A stretch of DNA of 64,000 nt from Plantibacter sp050587525 (GTDB taxonomy: Bacteria > Actinomycetota > Actinomycetes > Actinomycetales > Microbacteriaceae): contig NZ_JBOBFT010000010.1 in NCBI RefSeq assembly GCF_050587525.1, positions 124,001-188,000 on the forward strand. The letters are read 5' to 3'. A model generated the notes under the pieces. The model made no database searches, was not told the origin of the DNA, and was given only the letters and a program-made list of their open reading frames with translations. Below are positions 48,765 through 56,185 of this stretch, piece by piece. Made by a program: the position numbers and the translations under genes. The stretch's first letter is position 1, and each line of letters opens with the position of its first letter.

Positions 48765-49490
48765 CTACCGACAGCCCTCCGTCCGCCCGCAGCCGTCGCA
48801 GCCGTGCGGGCAGCCGCCGCGGATGAGCTCGGGGGCGTCTGCGACGCTGGCGCCGGCCGCTTCGCTCGTCAGGTTCCACGTGTGGACGGGCTCCCATTCG
48901 AGGCTGTTCCACCAGTGACCGGACCAGTCGTCGGACTGGAAGCGGTACATCGAGACGTACTCCGCGGTGAAGTCGGTCGAGGGCGCGATGTCGAGTTGCC
49001 GGATGAAGGCATCCACCTCCGCCTGCCGCTCGGGCCACACCATGAGTTCGTGCGAGGCGAGTGAGAGATGAGCGCGGAAGTGATCCGCTCTGAACTCCTT
49101 CACGAGGTATCCGTCGAGGGGCACGACGAGTGGTTCGAGAGCGGCATTGACGTCGACGGCGAGGCTGTGGAGCGGTTCGTTGACGCTGCCGTCGGCCAGA
49201 CGGTCGACGTCGTAGCCGATGGCGGATCGTGTGGCGATCCCGCCGTTGTGGACGGGGAAGCCCGGACGATCCGTGAGGACGGGGTCGAGCGCCGCGATGA
49301 TGTCGGCCTCGTCCGCCAGCATCGGGACCGAGCCGGCGAGCGTCGCATGGGGAGGGTAGGCACCGGCCGAGACGAGCCCGAACTGCCGTTCGACGAGGAA
49401 GGTGATCGTCGAGACGGCCGTGGACGTGCGCGCATCCGGGCGGAGGAAGACGCCGTAGACGGGCGGCTGAGTGGAAGGAAGAGAGGTCAT
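48765..49490 (-). CDS. 2H phosphoesterase (2'-5' RNA ligase-like)
   Basis: A 241-residue protein with the two HxT/S motifs of 2H phosphoesterases: PPHATLAG (His48) and FRAHLSLAS (His141), about 93 residues apart as expected. The family opens cyclic phosphodiesters or cleaves 2'-5' bonds. The C-terminus is Cys-rich (GGCPHGCDGCGRTEGC), which may bind metal and is not part of the usual family. It follows the binding-protein gene at 49589 by 98 bp in the transporter operon. Confidence 0.85.
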   Translation of the reverse strand: MTSLPSTQPPVYGVFLRPDARTSTAVSTITFLVERQFGLVSAGAYPPHATLAGSVPMLADEADIIAALDPVLTDRPGFPVHNGGIATRSAIGYDVDRLADGSVNEPLHSLAVDVNAALEPLVVPLDGYLVKEFRADHFRAHLSLASHELMVWPERQAEVDAFIRQLDIAPSTDFTAEYVSMYRFQSDDWSGHWWNSLEWEPVHTWNLTSEAAGASVADAPELIRGGCPHGCDGCGRTEGCR

Positions 49491-49588
49491 CGTGAGTCAT
49501 TCCGTGAGGGGGTGAACTGGACAGCGGTCGAGCGGCTCGACTGGGTGGTGGGGCGGACCTTGGGCTCCGAGCCCGCCCCACCAGGGCG

Positions 49589-50899
49589 TCACTTGCGGAC
49601 GTTGTATTCCTTGATGGCCTTGTCACCGCCGTCCTGTGCTTTCATCAGGGCGGTCTTCACATCGGCCCCGCCGAAGATCTCTTCGACCGCGCTCTTCGCG
49701 AGCTTGCGCGCCTCACCCATCGCACCGGTGTGGCATCCCGCACTCGCGACCGAGTCGGTAGTGTTCTTCAGCTGTTCGAGCAACACCTCCTGGGTCGGTG
49801 TCACGGTGTCGCCCAACTCATCGAGCGCTGTGGTCGAGCTCGGCAGGTAGCCGGTCTCCTCGAAGATCCGACTCTGCGATTCCGGAGTGGCGAGGAATTC
49901 GGCGAACGATGCGGCAGCAGCCAGTTCAGCGTCGCTGTTGCCGTCTTTGACGAGCCACACCGAGTTACCGCCGGGGACGGCTCCGCCCTTGGACGAGCCG
50001 ATGGGCAGCGGCCACGCACCGAACTCGAACCCGGCTGCCTTCTTCGCATCGCCGTAGATGCGCGAGGACTGAAGCATGAGCGCGGCCTCCCCCGCCACGA
50101 ACGCGTTGAGCGCAGCGCCGCCGTCGCTTCCGACGTTGAGCATTGCACCGCTCGTCACGAGGTCCTGCATCCGCTGCCAGATCGCGACTTGCCGATCACT
50201 CGCATACGAGAATCCCGTCGCGGCTTCGGAGCCGACCCCGTTGTCCGGCGTACAGTACGCGATGCCCTCTGACGCCGAGAACTGTTCTGGCCACCATTGG
50301 TCGATGAAGGTGGTGAACCCCGGTTTGCCGGACGCCCCGTGCAGTTTCGTCGCGACGTCGAAGAGCTCGTCGAGCGTCTTCGGCGGCTTCGCCGGGTCGA
50401 TGCCCGCTGCCTCGAGGACCGCCGTGTTGTAGACGATGACGGGCTGCGACACCATGATCGGGATCGACGAGAGCTCTCCGTCGAAGGTGTAGTAGTTCGC
50501 GAGCACCGGAACGAGGTCCGAGTCGTCGAAGGTCTTTCCCTCGAGGTTCTTCACCTCGCCCGGCGGCACCGTCAGACCGCTGTCCTTCAGATAGGTCGAG
50601 AAGGTGTCTCCGCCCTGGATGATCGCCGGGAGCTCACCACCTTGGACGGCATTCGCGAGCTTCGCCATCGACTCCTCGTACTGGCCCTGGAAGATCGCAT
50701 TGATCGTGACGTCCTCGTGACTCTGGTTGAACTCGTCCACGAGCGCCACGAGCGTGTCGGCCGGAACGCCCGTCGCCGAGTACCAGAAGTCGATCTTCAC
50801 GGGACCGGCCGGTTTCTCCGGAGTACCGGCACAGCCGGCCAGGAGTACTGCGGACAGCCCCAGACCGACGGCGGCGGGGGCGATGCGATTTCGTTTCAT
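49589..50899 (-). CDS. ABC transporter binding lipoprotein, UgpB-like (copy 1)
   Basis: A 436-residue family 1 solute-binding protein. Lipobox LLAGC (Cys about 23). IDFWYSATGVPADTLVALVD, FNQSHEDVTINAIFQGQYEE and GGELPAIIQGGDTF follow UgpB-type proteins that bind glycerol phosphate or glycerophosphodiesters. It is a close paralogue of the protein at 52889, sharing most residues and length. ATGA overlap with the permease gene at 50896. No ATPase gene is nearby. Confidence 0.9.
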   Translation of the reverse strand: MKRNRIAPAAVGLGLSAVLLAGCAGTPEKPAGPVKIDFWYSATGVPADTLVALVDEFNQSHEDVTINAIFQGQYEESMAKLANAVQGGELPAIIQGGDTFSTYLKDSGLTVPPGEVKNLEGKTFDDSDLVPVLANYYTFDGELSSIPIMVSQPVIVYNTAVLEAAGIDPAKPPKTLDELFDVATKLHGASGKPGFTTFIDQWWPEQFSASEGIAYCTPDNGVGSEAATGFSYASDRQVAIWQRMQDLVTSGAMLNVGSDGGAALNAFVAGEAALMLQSSRIYGDAKKAAGFEFGAWPLPIGSSKGGAVPGGNSVWLVKDGNSDAELAAAASFAEFLATPESQSRIFEETGYLPSSTTALDELGDTVTPTQEVLLEQLKNTTDSVASAGCHTGAMGEARKLAKSAVEEIFGGADVKTALMKAQDGGDKAIKEYNVRK

Positions 50900-51714
50900 T
50901 TCACTGCTCCTTGAGTGAGTCCTTTTGCAAGGAATCGTTGCCCCGCGATCACGAGGACGATGGTGGGGACGACGGCGATGAGCACGCCGGCGAGGGACGC
51001 GCCGATGTCCGCTCCGGATTCATCGGTGAGGATTTTGATCCCCACCTGGACGGTCCGGATGTCGGGGCTCTGCGAGACGATGAGTGGCCAGAGATAGCCG
51101 TTCCACGCGCCGATCGCAGACAGCAGCGTCACGGTCACGACCGTCGGCCCGTTGAGCGGCACGAGGAATCGGAACAGGAACGACATCGGTCGCACGCCGT
51201 CGACGACGGCTGCCTCGTGGATCTCCTTCGGGAAGGACAGGAACGTCTGCCGGAGGAGGAACACGTTGTACGCGGAGACCAAATAGGGCAGGAACATCGC
51301 GACGATGGTGTCGAAGAGCCCGAGCGACTGGATCGTCAGGTAGTTGGACACGAGTGTCGTCTCGCCCGGGATCATCATCGTGATGAGGATGAACCCGAAC
51401 ATGATCGCCGGTCGTCGGAGCCTTCCGAACACGAGCGCGTAGGCCGCGAGCAGCGCGGTCAGGACCTGCGCTCCGGTCTGAGCGATGGTGACGACCGCCG
51501 AGTTGAACATTTGCTGGACGAGGGGCGCCCGACGAAGTGCGTCCTCGAAGTGTTCGAAGGAGAACCCCGTCGGCAGGATGTCCGCGATCGTTCCCGTGAT
51601 GGCCTGGCCGGGGCGGAACGCCGCGAACAGCACGTAGACGACCGGCAGGATGACGAGGAAGGAGACGATCGCGAGGTAGCCGATGATCGAGAAACGGGCG
51701 AGTCTGGCATTCAC
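50896..51714 (-). CDS. ABC transporter permease, UgpE/MalG type
   Basis: A 272-residue permease with six helices; the EAA loop is EIHEAAVVDGVRPMSFLFRF, contacting the ATPase. The N-terminal helix is LARFSIIGYLAIVSFLVILP. Overlaps both neighbours by ATGA. Pairs with the permease at 51711. Confidence 0.92.
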   Translation of the reverse strand: MNARLARFSIIGYLAIVSFLVILPVVYVLFAAFRPGQAITGTIADILPTGFSFEHFEDALRRAPLVQQMFNSAVVTIAQTGAQVLTALLAAYALVFGRLRRPAIMFGFILITMMIPGETTLVSNYLTIQSLGLFDTIVAMFLPYLVSAYNVFLLRQTFLSFPKEIHEAAVVDGVRPMSFLFRFLVPLNGPTVVTVTLLSAIGAWNGYLWPLIVSQSPDIRTVQVGIKILTDESGADIGASLAGVLIAVVPTIVLVIAGQRFLAKGLTQGAVK

Positions 51715-52655
51715 GAGTAGGTGACCTTCCGCTCAAGGCATCGGAACTGGATCGCGGTCATGATCGCAATGATCACGAGAAGGACGATGCCGCGCGCGGA
51801 CGAGGCTCCGTAGTCGGCCGTTCCGCTGAACGCCTTCGCCCAGATGTCGAATACGAGCGTCTTCGTGGCTCCGCCGGGACCGCCGCTCGTGACGATGCTG
51901 ATGACCGTGAACTCTCGGATGGCGCCGGCCGACTGCGTCACGACGAGGAAGAACAGCGTCGGTGTGATGAGGGGGAAGGTGATCGACCGGAGTCGTCTCC
52001 ACCATCCCGCCCCGTCGACAGAGGCCGCCTCCTCCACGTCCACGGGGATCATGTCGATCGCGGCGATGAGGATGAGGGTTACGAAACCGAGCGACGTCCA
52101 CACCTCGACGATGACGATCGACACCATCGCCATCGTCGGTTCTGTGATCCAGCCGGCAGGACTGCCCGTCAGCGCAATCGCGACCTGGTCGAGGATGCCG
52201 ATGTGCGGCGTCATCATCGCGCGGAAGGCGAGACCGCCGACGGCCGCGGACACGGCCATCGGGATGAGGACCGTCACCCTCGCGAACGTCGTACCGCGAA
52301 GGCGTTTCGCGAGGGGCACGGCCAGGGCGAGCCCGACGGCGAGCTTGCCGGCGACCGTGAGGATCACGAAGACGAGGGTGGTCGTGAGCGTCCGGTGGAG
52401 TTCCGGGTCCTCGAACATGCTCACGTAGTTGTCGAGCCCGATGAATCCGGCCGCACGGCCGAAGAGGTCGGTCTTCTGGAACGACAGCGCGAAGGTGTTC
52501 ACGAGCGGTGCGTAGCTGAACGACAGCAACAGGACGGTCACGGGGGCAAGCGCGATCCAGGCCCAGAACAGTGGTCTCCTTCGGCGTCGAAGCGTTCGAG
52601 GACGCCCAGGTGGGTCGGCGTCCCTGATCTCGCTCGCAACGGTGGTCAGCTTCAT
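51711..52655 (-). CDS. ABC transporter permease, UgpA/MalF type
   Basis: A 314-residue permease with a basic N-terminus (about 35 residues) and six helices; EAA loop VDVEEAASVDGAGWWRRLRS. Together with the 50896 product it forms the channel. Its start lies 234 bp from the second binding-protein gene, with repeats and a probable promoter between. Confidence 0.92.
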   Translation of the reverse strand: MKLTTVASEIRDADPPGRPRTLRRRRRPLFWAWIALAPVTVLLLSFSYAPLVNTFALSFQKTDLFGRAAGFIGLDNYVSMFEDPELHRTLTTTLVFVILTVAGKLAVGLALAVPLAKRLRGTTFARVTVLIPMAVSAAVGGLAFRAMMTPHIGILDQVAIALTGSPAGWITEPTMAMVSIVIVEVWTSLGFVTLILIAAIDMIPVDVEEAASVDGAGWWRRLRSITFPLITPTLFFLVVTQSAGAIREFTVISIVTSGGPGGATKTLVFDIWAKAFSGTADYGASSARGIVLLVIIAIMTAIQFRCLERKVTYS

Positions 52656-52715
52656 TGGTGCTCCTCGGTCTCGACGGTGAGTGTGTTCGTTGCAGGTTCC
52701 GGTGATGGGCCCGGC

Positions 52716-52769
52716 TGCGAGAGCGCGTCCGCACGCACATCGCAGAATTGCGAGAGCGCGTCCGCAATT
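52716..52769. promoter_or_regulatory. Direct repeats and inverted repeat before the permease gene
   Basis: TGCGAGAGCGCGTCCGCA occurs twice (52716-52733 and 52749-52766), 33 bp apart. Around the second copy AATTGCG (52746-52752) and CGCAATT (52763-52769) form a perfect inverted repeat. These are candidate regulator sites, perhaps for the LacI protein; the AT-rich 52770-52850 may hold the promoter. No gene is seen in the gap. Confidence 0.5.
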
Positions 52770-52888
52770 GCAGTTACCCTAGTTCGATGGTTCCCAATAT
52801 GCAATGCAAGATACAGAAATAACAGACGTTGGTTATGGGTGAACAGACCAACGAGCGGCGAGGCTTCCACCCCGCCGCCCCGGCCTGC

Positions 52889-54199
52889 TCATCGGCGCAC
52901 GTTGTACTCCTCGATCGCCTTGTTGCCGGCGAGCTGCGCTTTCGTGAGCGCCTCGGCGACATCGACCCCGGCGTAGATCTCCTCGATCGCACTCGTCACG
53001 AGCGACCGAGCCTCGCCGAGAGCACCGGCGTGGCAACCAGCGCTGGCCATGGATTCATTCGCATCCTCGAGCTGCTTCAGGATCACACTCTGCGTCGGTG
53101 CCAGCGTTCCGTCGAGAGCCTCGAGCGCCCTCACGGAACTGGGCAGATAGCCGGTCTCCTCGAAAATGCGACGCTGAGCGTCCGGCGACGCGAGGAACTC
53201 GGCGAAGGAGGCAGCTGCGGCGAGCTCCTGGTCGTTGTTGCCCTCCTTCACCAGCCACACCGAGTTGCCACCGGGGACGACACCGCCCTCCGACGAGTCG
53301 ATGGGGAGCGGCCAGGCACCGAACTCGAAGTCGGCTGCGGCGAGCGCGTCTCCGTACACTCGCGACGACTGCAGCACGATCGCAGACTGCCCCGTGACGA
53401 ATGCCTTCAGCGCTGCGTCGCCATCGGTCCCGACGTTCAGCATCGCACCGCTCTGGACGAGTTCCTGGACACGCTTCCACGCAGCGATCTGAGGATCTGT
53501 CGTGTAGGTGAAACCTGTCGCCGGTTCGGAACCGACCCCGTTGTCCTGCGTGCAGTACTCGACGCCGGCGGATGCCGCGAACTGCTCCGCCCACCACGGA
53601 TTGATGTGCGAGGTGAGGCCGGCACCTCCCGTGGACTGATGCGCCGCGGCGGCGATATCGAAGAGCTCCCCGAGCGTCGACGGCGCTTTCGACGGGTCTA
53701 TGCCCGCCGCCTCGAGCACGGCTCGGTTGTAGAAGACGACGGGGTGCGACACCATGATCGGGATCGAGGAGAGCTCACCGTCGAAGGTGTAGTAGTTCGC
53801 GTTGCCGGGGACGAGGTCGGAATCGTCGAACGTCTTCCCGTCGAGGTTCTTCACTTCACCCGGCGGAACAGTCAGCCCGCTGTCGCGCAGGTAGGTCGAG
53901 AAGGTGTCGCCCCCTTGGATGACCGCCGGGAGGTCCCCACCTTGGACCGCATTCGTGAGTTTCGCCATCGACTCCTCGTAGAGCCCCTGGAAGATCGGGT
54001 TCACGGTCACGCCGTCGTGGCCGGCGTTGAACTCGTCGACGAGAGCGACGAGCGTGTCTGCCGGCACACCGGTCACCGAGTACCAGAAGTCGATGTTCAC
54101 CGGGCCGGACGAGGCCGGCGGCGCGCCGGAGCACCCCGCGAGAAGGGCTGCGCTGAGCCCCAGACCGACGGTGACGGGGAGGATGCTGCTGCGTTGCAT
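52889..54199 (-). CDS. ABC transporter binding lipoprotein, UgpB-like (copy 2)
   Basis: A 436-residue paralogue of the 49589 protein, aligned end to end with many identical blocks (FWYSxTGVPADTLVALVDEF, TYLxDSGLTVPPGEVKNL, YNVR at the end). Lipobox LLAGC. Differences concentrate in the middle of the ligand domain, so specificity may differ. It has its own promoter region with an ATGTT-N7-AACAT repeat upstream. Start ATG 54199; the longer frame to 54331 covers regulatory DNA. Confidence 0.9.
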   Translation of the reverse strand: MQRSSILPVTVGLGLSAALLAGCSGAPPASSGPVNIDFWYSVTGVPADTLVALVDEFNAGHDGVTVNPIFQGLYEESMAKLTNAVQGGDLPAVIQGGDTFSTYLRDSGLTVPPGEVKNLDGKTFDDSDLVPGNANYYTFDGELSSIPIMVSHPVVFYNRAVLEAAGIDPSKAPSTLGELFDIAAAAHQSTGGAGLTSHINPWWAEQFAASAGVEYCTQDNGVGSEPATGFTYTTDPQIAAWKRVQELVQSGAMLNVGTDGDAALKAFVTGQSAIVLQSSRVYGDALAAADFEFGAWPLPIDSSEGGVVPGGNSVWLVKEGNNDQELAAAASFAEFLASPDAQRRIFEETGYLPSSVRALEALDGTLAPTQSVILKQLEDANESMASAGCHAGALGEARSLVTSAIEEIYAGVDVAEALTKAQLAGNKAIEEYNVRR

Positions 54200-54309
54200 G
54201 TCACTGCTCCTTGGGTCAGTCCTCGAACGAGGACGCGGGCCCTCTTCGACGAGGGCGATGGTTGTGGCGGAAGTGGCAGCTACGTTATTGGCCCGTTCGA
54301 TAATCTGCA

Positions 54310-54326
54310 ATGTTAGCGGCAAACAT
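54310..54326. promoter_or_regulatory. Inverted repeat between copy-2 binding protein and PiT genes
   Basis: ATGTT-N7-AACAT lies in an AT-rich part (54280-54345) of the 193-bp divergent gap. It could be a regulator site for either gene. CCTCG/CGAGG-type short hairpins lie nearer the binding-protein start (54215-54255). Confidence 0.4.
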
Positions 54327-54392
54327 GTCAATAAGGGTTCATTTGCCTTATGCTACGAGGATTTGTTCACACGACCGAACGGGAGGGACTCG

Positions 54393-55280
54393 ATGGATTG
54401 GACATTCGCGGCAGCCGCGGCAGCGGCCGTGATCGTGCTCCTGACCGGGAGGAATGATGGCTCCCCTCTCGCTGCCCTCGCGCAGTCGACGTCGCGCGGC
54501 GCAGGCGCCTGGGCTCCCGTGCTGCTCATCGCGATACTTCCCCTGCTTCCACTGCTTGGCGTCCATCACGTGGCCGATTCATTGCACGCACTGGCCGCCG
54601 GACCATCGACGTCACGAGCGGGACTTCTGGCATTCCTCCTGGCGATCATCGCGACGATCACCCTGTCGGTACTCCTGTCTGCGCCCAACAGCATCACGCT
54701 CGCGATCGTCGGAGCGCTCGCAGGGACCGCGATGGCGACCGACAGCGCAGTCGACGTGCGGCGCACCGCCACGGTCCTCACCATCGCGATGGTGGCGCCG
54801 GTCATGGCCGCCGTGCTCGCCTGGTGGCTGGCACGCCTCCCCCTGCACCTCGGTCCAGCCCGAGCCGACGCGGTCCTCGCCGGCGCCCGGAAGACGGTGT
54901 TCGGGGCACTCGCACTCGCCTACTCGGCGAACGACGGCCAGAAGGTGCTGTTCCTCATCACCCTCGCGAGCGGCGGATCCGTCGCGTCGACCGCACGATC
55001 CCCAGCACTCATTGCCGCGGGCGTCCTGCTCTTCGGCACGGGAACGTTCATCGGACTCCGCCGTTCAGGACGAGCACTCCGGCACGGGGCGAGCTCCCCC
55101 AGCCCCACCCAGTCCCTCTGGTCCCAAACGTCCGCGGCGATCGTGGTCACCGCCGGGGCCGCAGCAGGCACTCCGATGAGCATGACGCAAGCGACCGTCG
55201 GCGGCGTCGTCGGGGCAGGCCTCACGCGCGGCTGGCGAGCGCTCCGTTGGATCCCGGTTGCCCGCATCATGCTCTCCTGA
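54393..55280 (+). CDS. PiT-family phosphate transporter, C-terminus cut by an in-frame TGA
   Basis: A 295-residue inorganic phosphate transporter with the two PiT signatures TGRNDGSPLAALAQ (about 19-32) and YSANDGQKVLFLITLA (about 180-195). GGGAGGG precedes the ATG. The frame ends at TGA 55278, but after it the same frame reads LWSLPVAAGIAYGLTLLLERL up to a second TGA at 55346, which looks like the normal last helix. The TGA stands where PiT proteins usually have Trp before TLP/SLP (TGG to TGA). The product lacks its last helix unless read through. The next gene is a DUF47 partner. Confidence 0.85.
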   Translation: MDWTFAAAAAAAVIVLLTGRNDGSPLAALAQSTSRGAGAWAPVLLIAILPLLPLLGVHHVADSLHALAAGPSTSRAGLLAFLLAIIATITLSVLLSAPNSITLAIVGALAGTAMATDSAVDVRRTATVLTIAMVAPVMAAVLAWWLARLPLHLGPARADAVLAGARKTVFGALALAYSANDGQKVLFLITLASGGSVASTARSPALIAAGVLLFGTGTFIGLRRSGRALRHGASSPSPTQSLWSQTSAAIVVTAGAAAGTPMSMTQATVGGVVGAGLTRGWRALRWIPVARIMLS

Positions 55281-55346
55281 CTGTGGTCGCTGCCCGTCGC
55301 CGCAGGGATCGCGTACGGGCTGACGCTGCTCCTGGAGCGTCTCTGA
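55281..55346 (+). pseudogene. Detached last helix of the PiT transporter
   Basis: Twenty-one in-frame codons after the TGA at 55278 encode a hydrophobic helix (SLPVAAGIAYGLTLLLERL) and a stop at 55344. No start codon or ribosome site of its own is seen. Confidence 0.6.
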
Positions 55347-55396
55347 CCGCCCGATTCGCATGACCGGATTCCATTCACCCCTGAAAGGCAAGACCC

Positions 55397-56077
55397 ATGA
55401 GCCGACTCTCCGACCGCCTCCGACACCGCAAACGCCGCACGATCCCCGAACTGCTCCTCCGACAGATCGACCACACGATCGCGGGCGTCGCCCTCGCCAG
55501 ACAGGTGTGCGCGGGGCCGGGCGACGCACTCGAAGCCGGCCCCGACCTCGCTTCCGCACCAGTGTCGGGCACTCCACCGGTGAGTGAAACCGGCCGGAGC
55601 GAGATGGCGGAGATCGAGCACCGCGGCGACTCAGCGCGAGCCCGGCTCATCGACCACATGTCGAGTTCACTCACAACACCCCTCGACCGGGAAGACATCT
55701 TCCGCGCGTCCAGATCGATCGACGACGTCCTCGACAATGTTCGCGACTTCATCCGAGAACTCGACCTCTGGCAGGTCCGGATCCCTGCTGGCGGCGCAGA
55801 TGCTCTGGAAGCGATCGCCGACGCACTCGTTCACCTCCAAGAGGGCGTCCGTTCCATCCGGCTTCCCGCTTCACAAGGCCATCTGCTCGCCGCACGAAAA
55901 GCTGCGAAGGGCGTTCGATCCCACTATCAGCACGGTCTCGCGGAGATCTTCGACGGCGAACTGACGATGGACACGCTCAAACGACGAGAGGCGTTGCGGC
56001 GTCTCGATGTCGTCTCACTGCGACTCGTCGAAGCGGCCGACGCCCTCCTCGACGGGCAGATCAAGCGCACGATGTAG
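55397..56077 (+). CDS. DUF47 / PhoU-like phosphate transport partner
   Basis: A 226-residue helical protein of the DUF47 family, which pairs with PiT transporters and resembles PhoU. LLRQIDHTIAGVALARQV at the start, EMAEIEHRGDSARARLIDHM and SSLTTPLDREDIFRASRSID are the family's characteristic blocks (E-x3-D and TPxDREDI). It likely gates the PiT transporter. An insert around residues 42-65 (EAGPDLASAPVSGTPPVSE) is Pro/Ser-rich. AAAGG precedes the ATG. Confidence 0.88.
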   Translation: MSRLSDRLRHRKRRTIPELLLRQIDHTIAGVALARQVCAGPGDALEAGPDLASAPVSGTPPVSETGRSEMAEIEHRGDSARARLIDHMSSSLTTPLDREDIFRASRSIDDVLDNVRDFIRELDLWQVRIPAGGADALEAIADALVHLQEGVRSIRLPASQGHLLAARKAAKGVRSHYQHGLAEIFDGELTMDTLKRREALRRLDVVSLRLVEAADALLDGQIKRTM

Positions 56078-56185
56078 GGCTTCGCTCGCTGTCCGAGCAT
56101 GCACATCCACCCTGTGGATAACTCTCCTCCAGTGCGAAGCGCACCTGATATACCTGATGAGTTCGATGACGAAGCAGGAGAGCAC

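Noticed and set aside
54027..54392. Upstream extension of the PiT frame into the binding-protein gene
   Set aside because: It would overlap the start of the divergent lipoprotein gene; GGGAGGG and the PiT signature support the ATG at 54393.
55278..55280. Selenocysteine decoding of the TGA in the PiT gene
   Set aside because: The expected residue is Trp, not a catalytic Cys/Sec, and I see no convincing SECIS-like hairpin right after the TGA; a point mutation or sequencing error is simpler.
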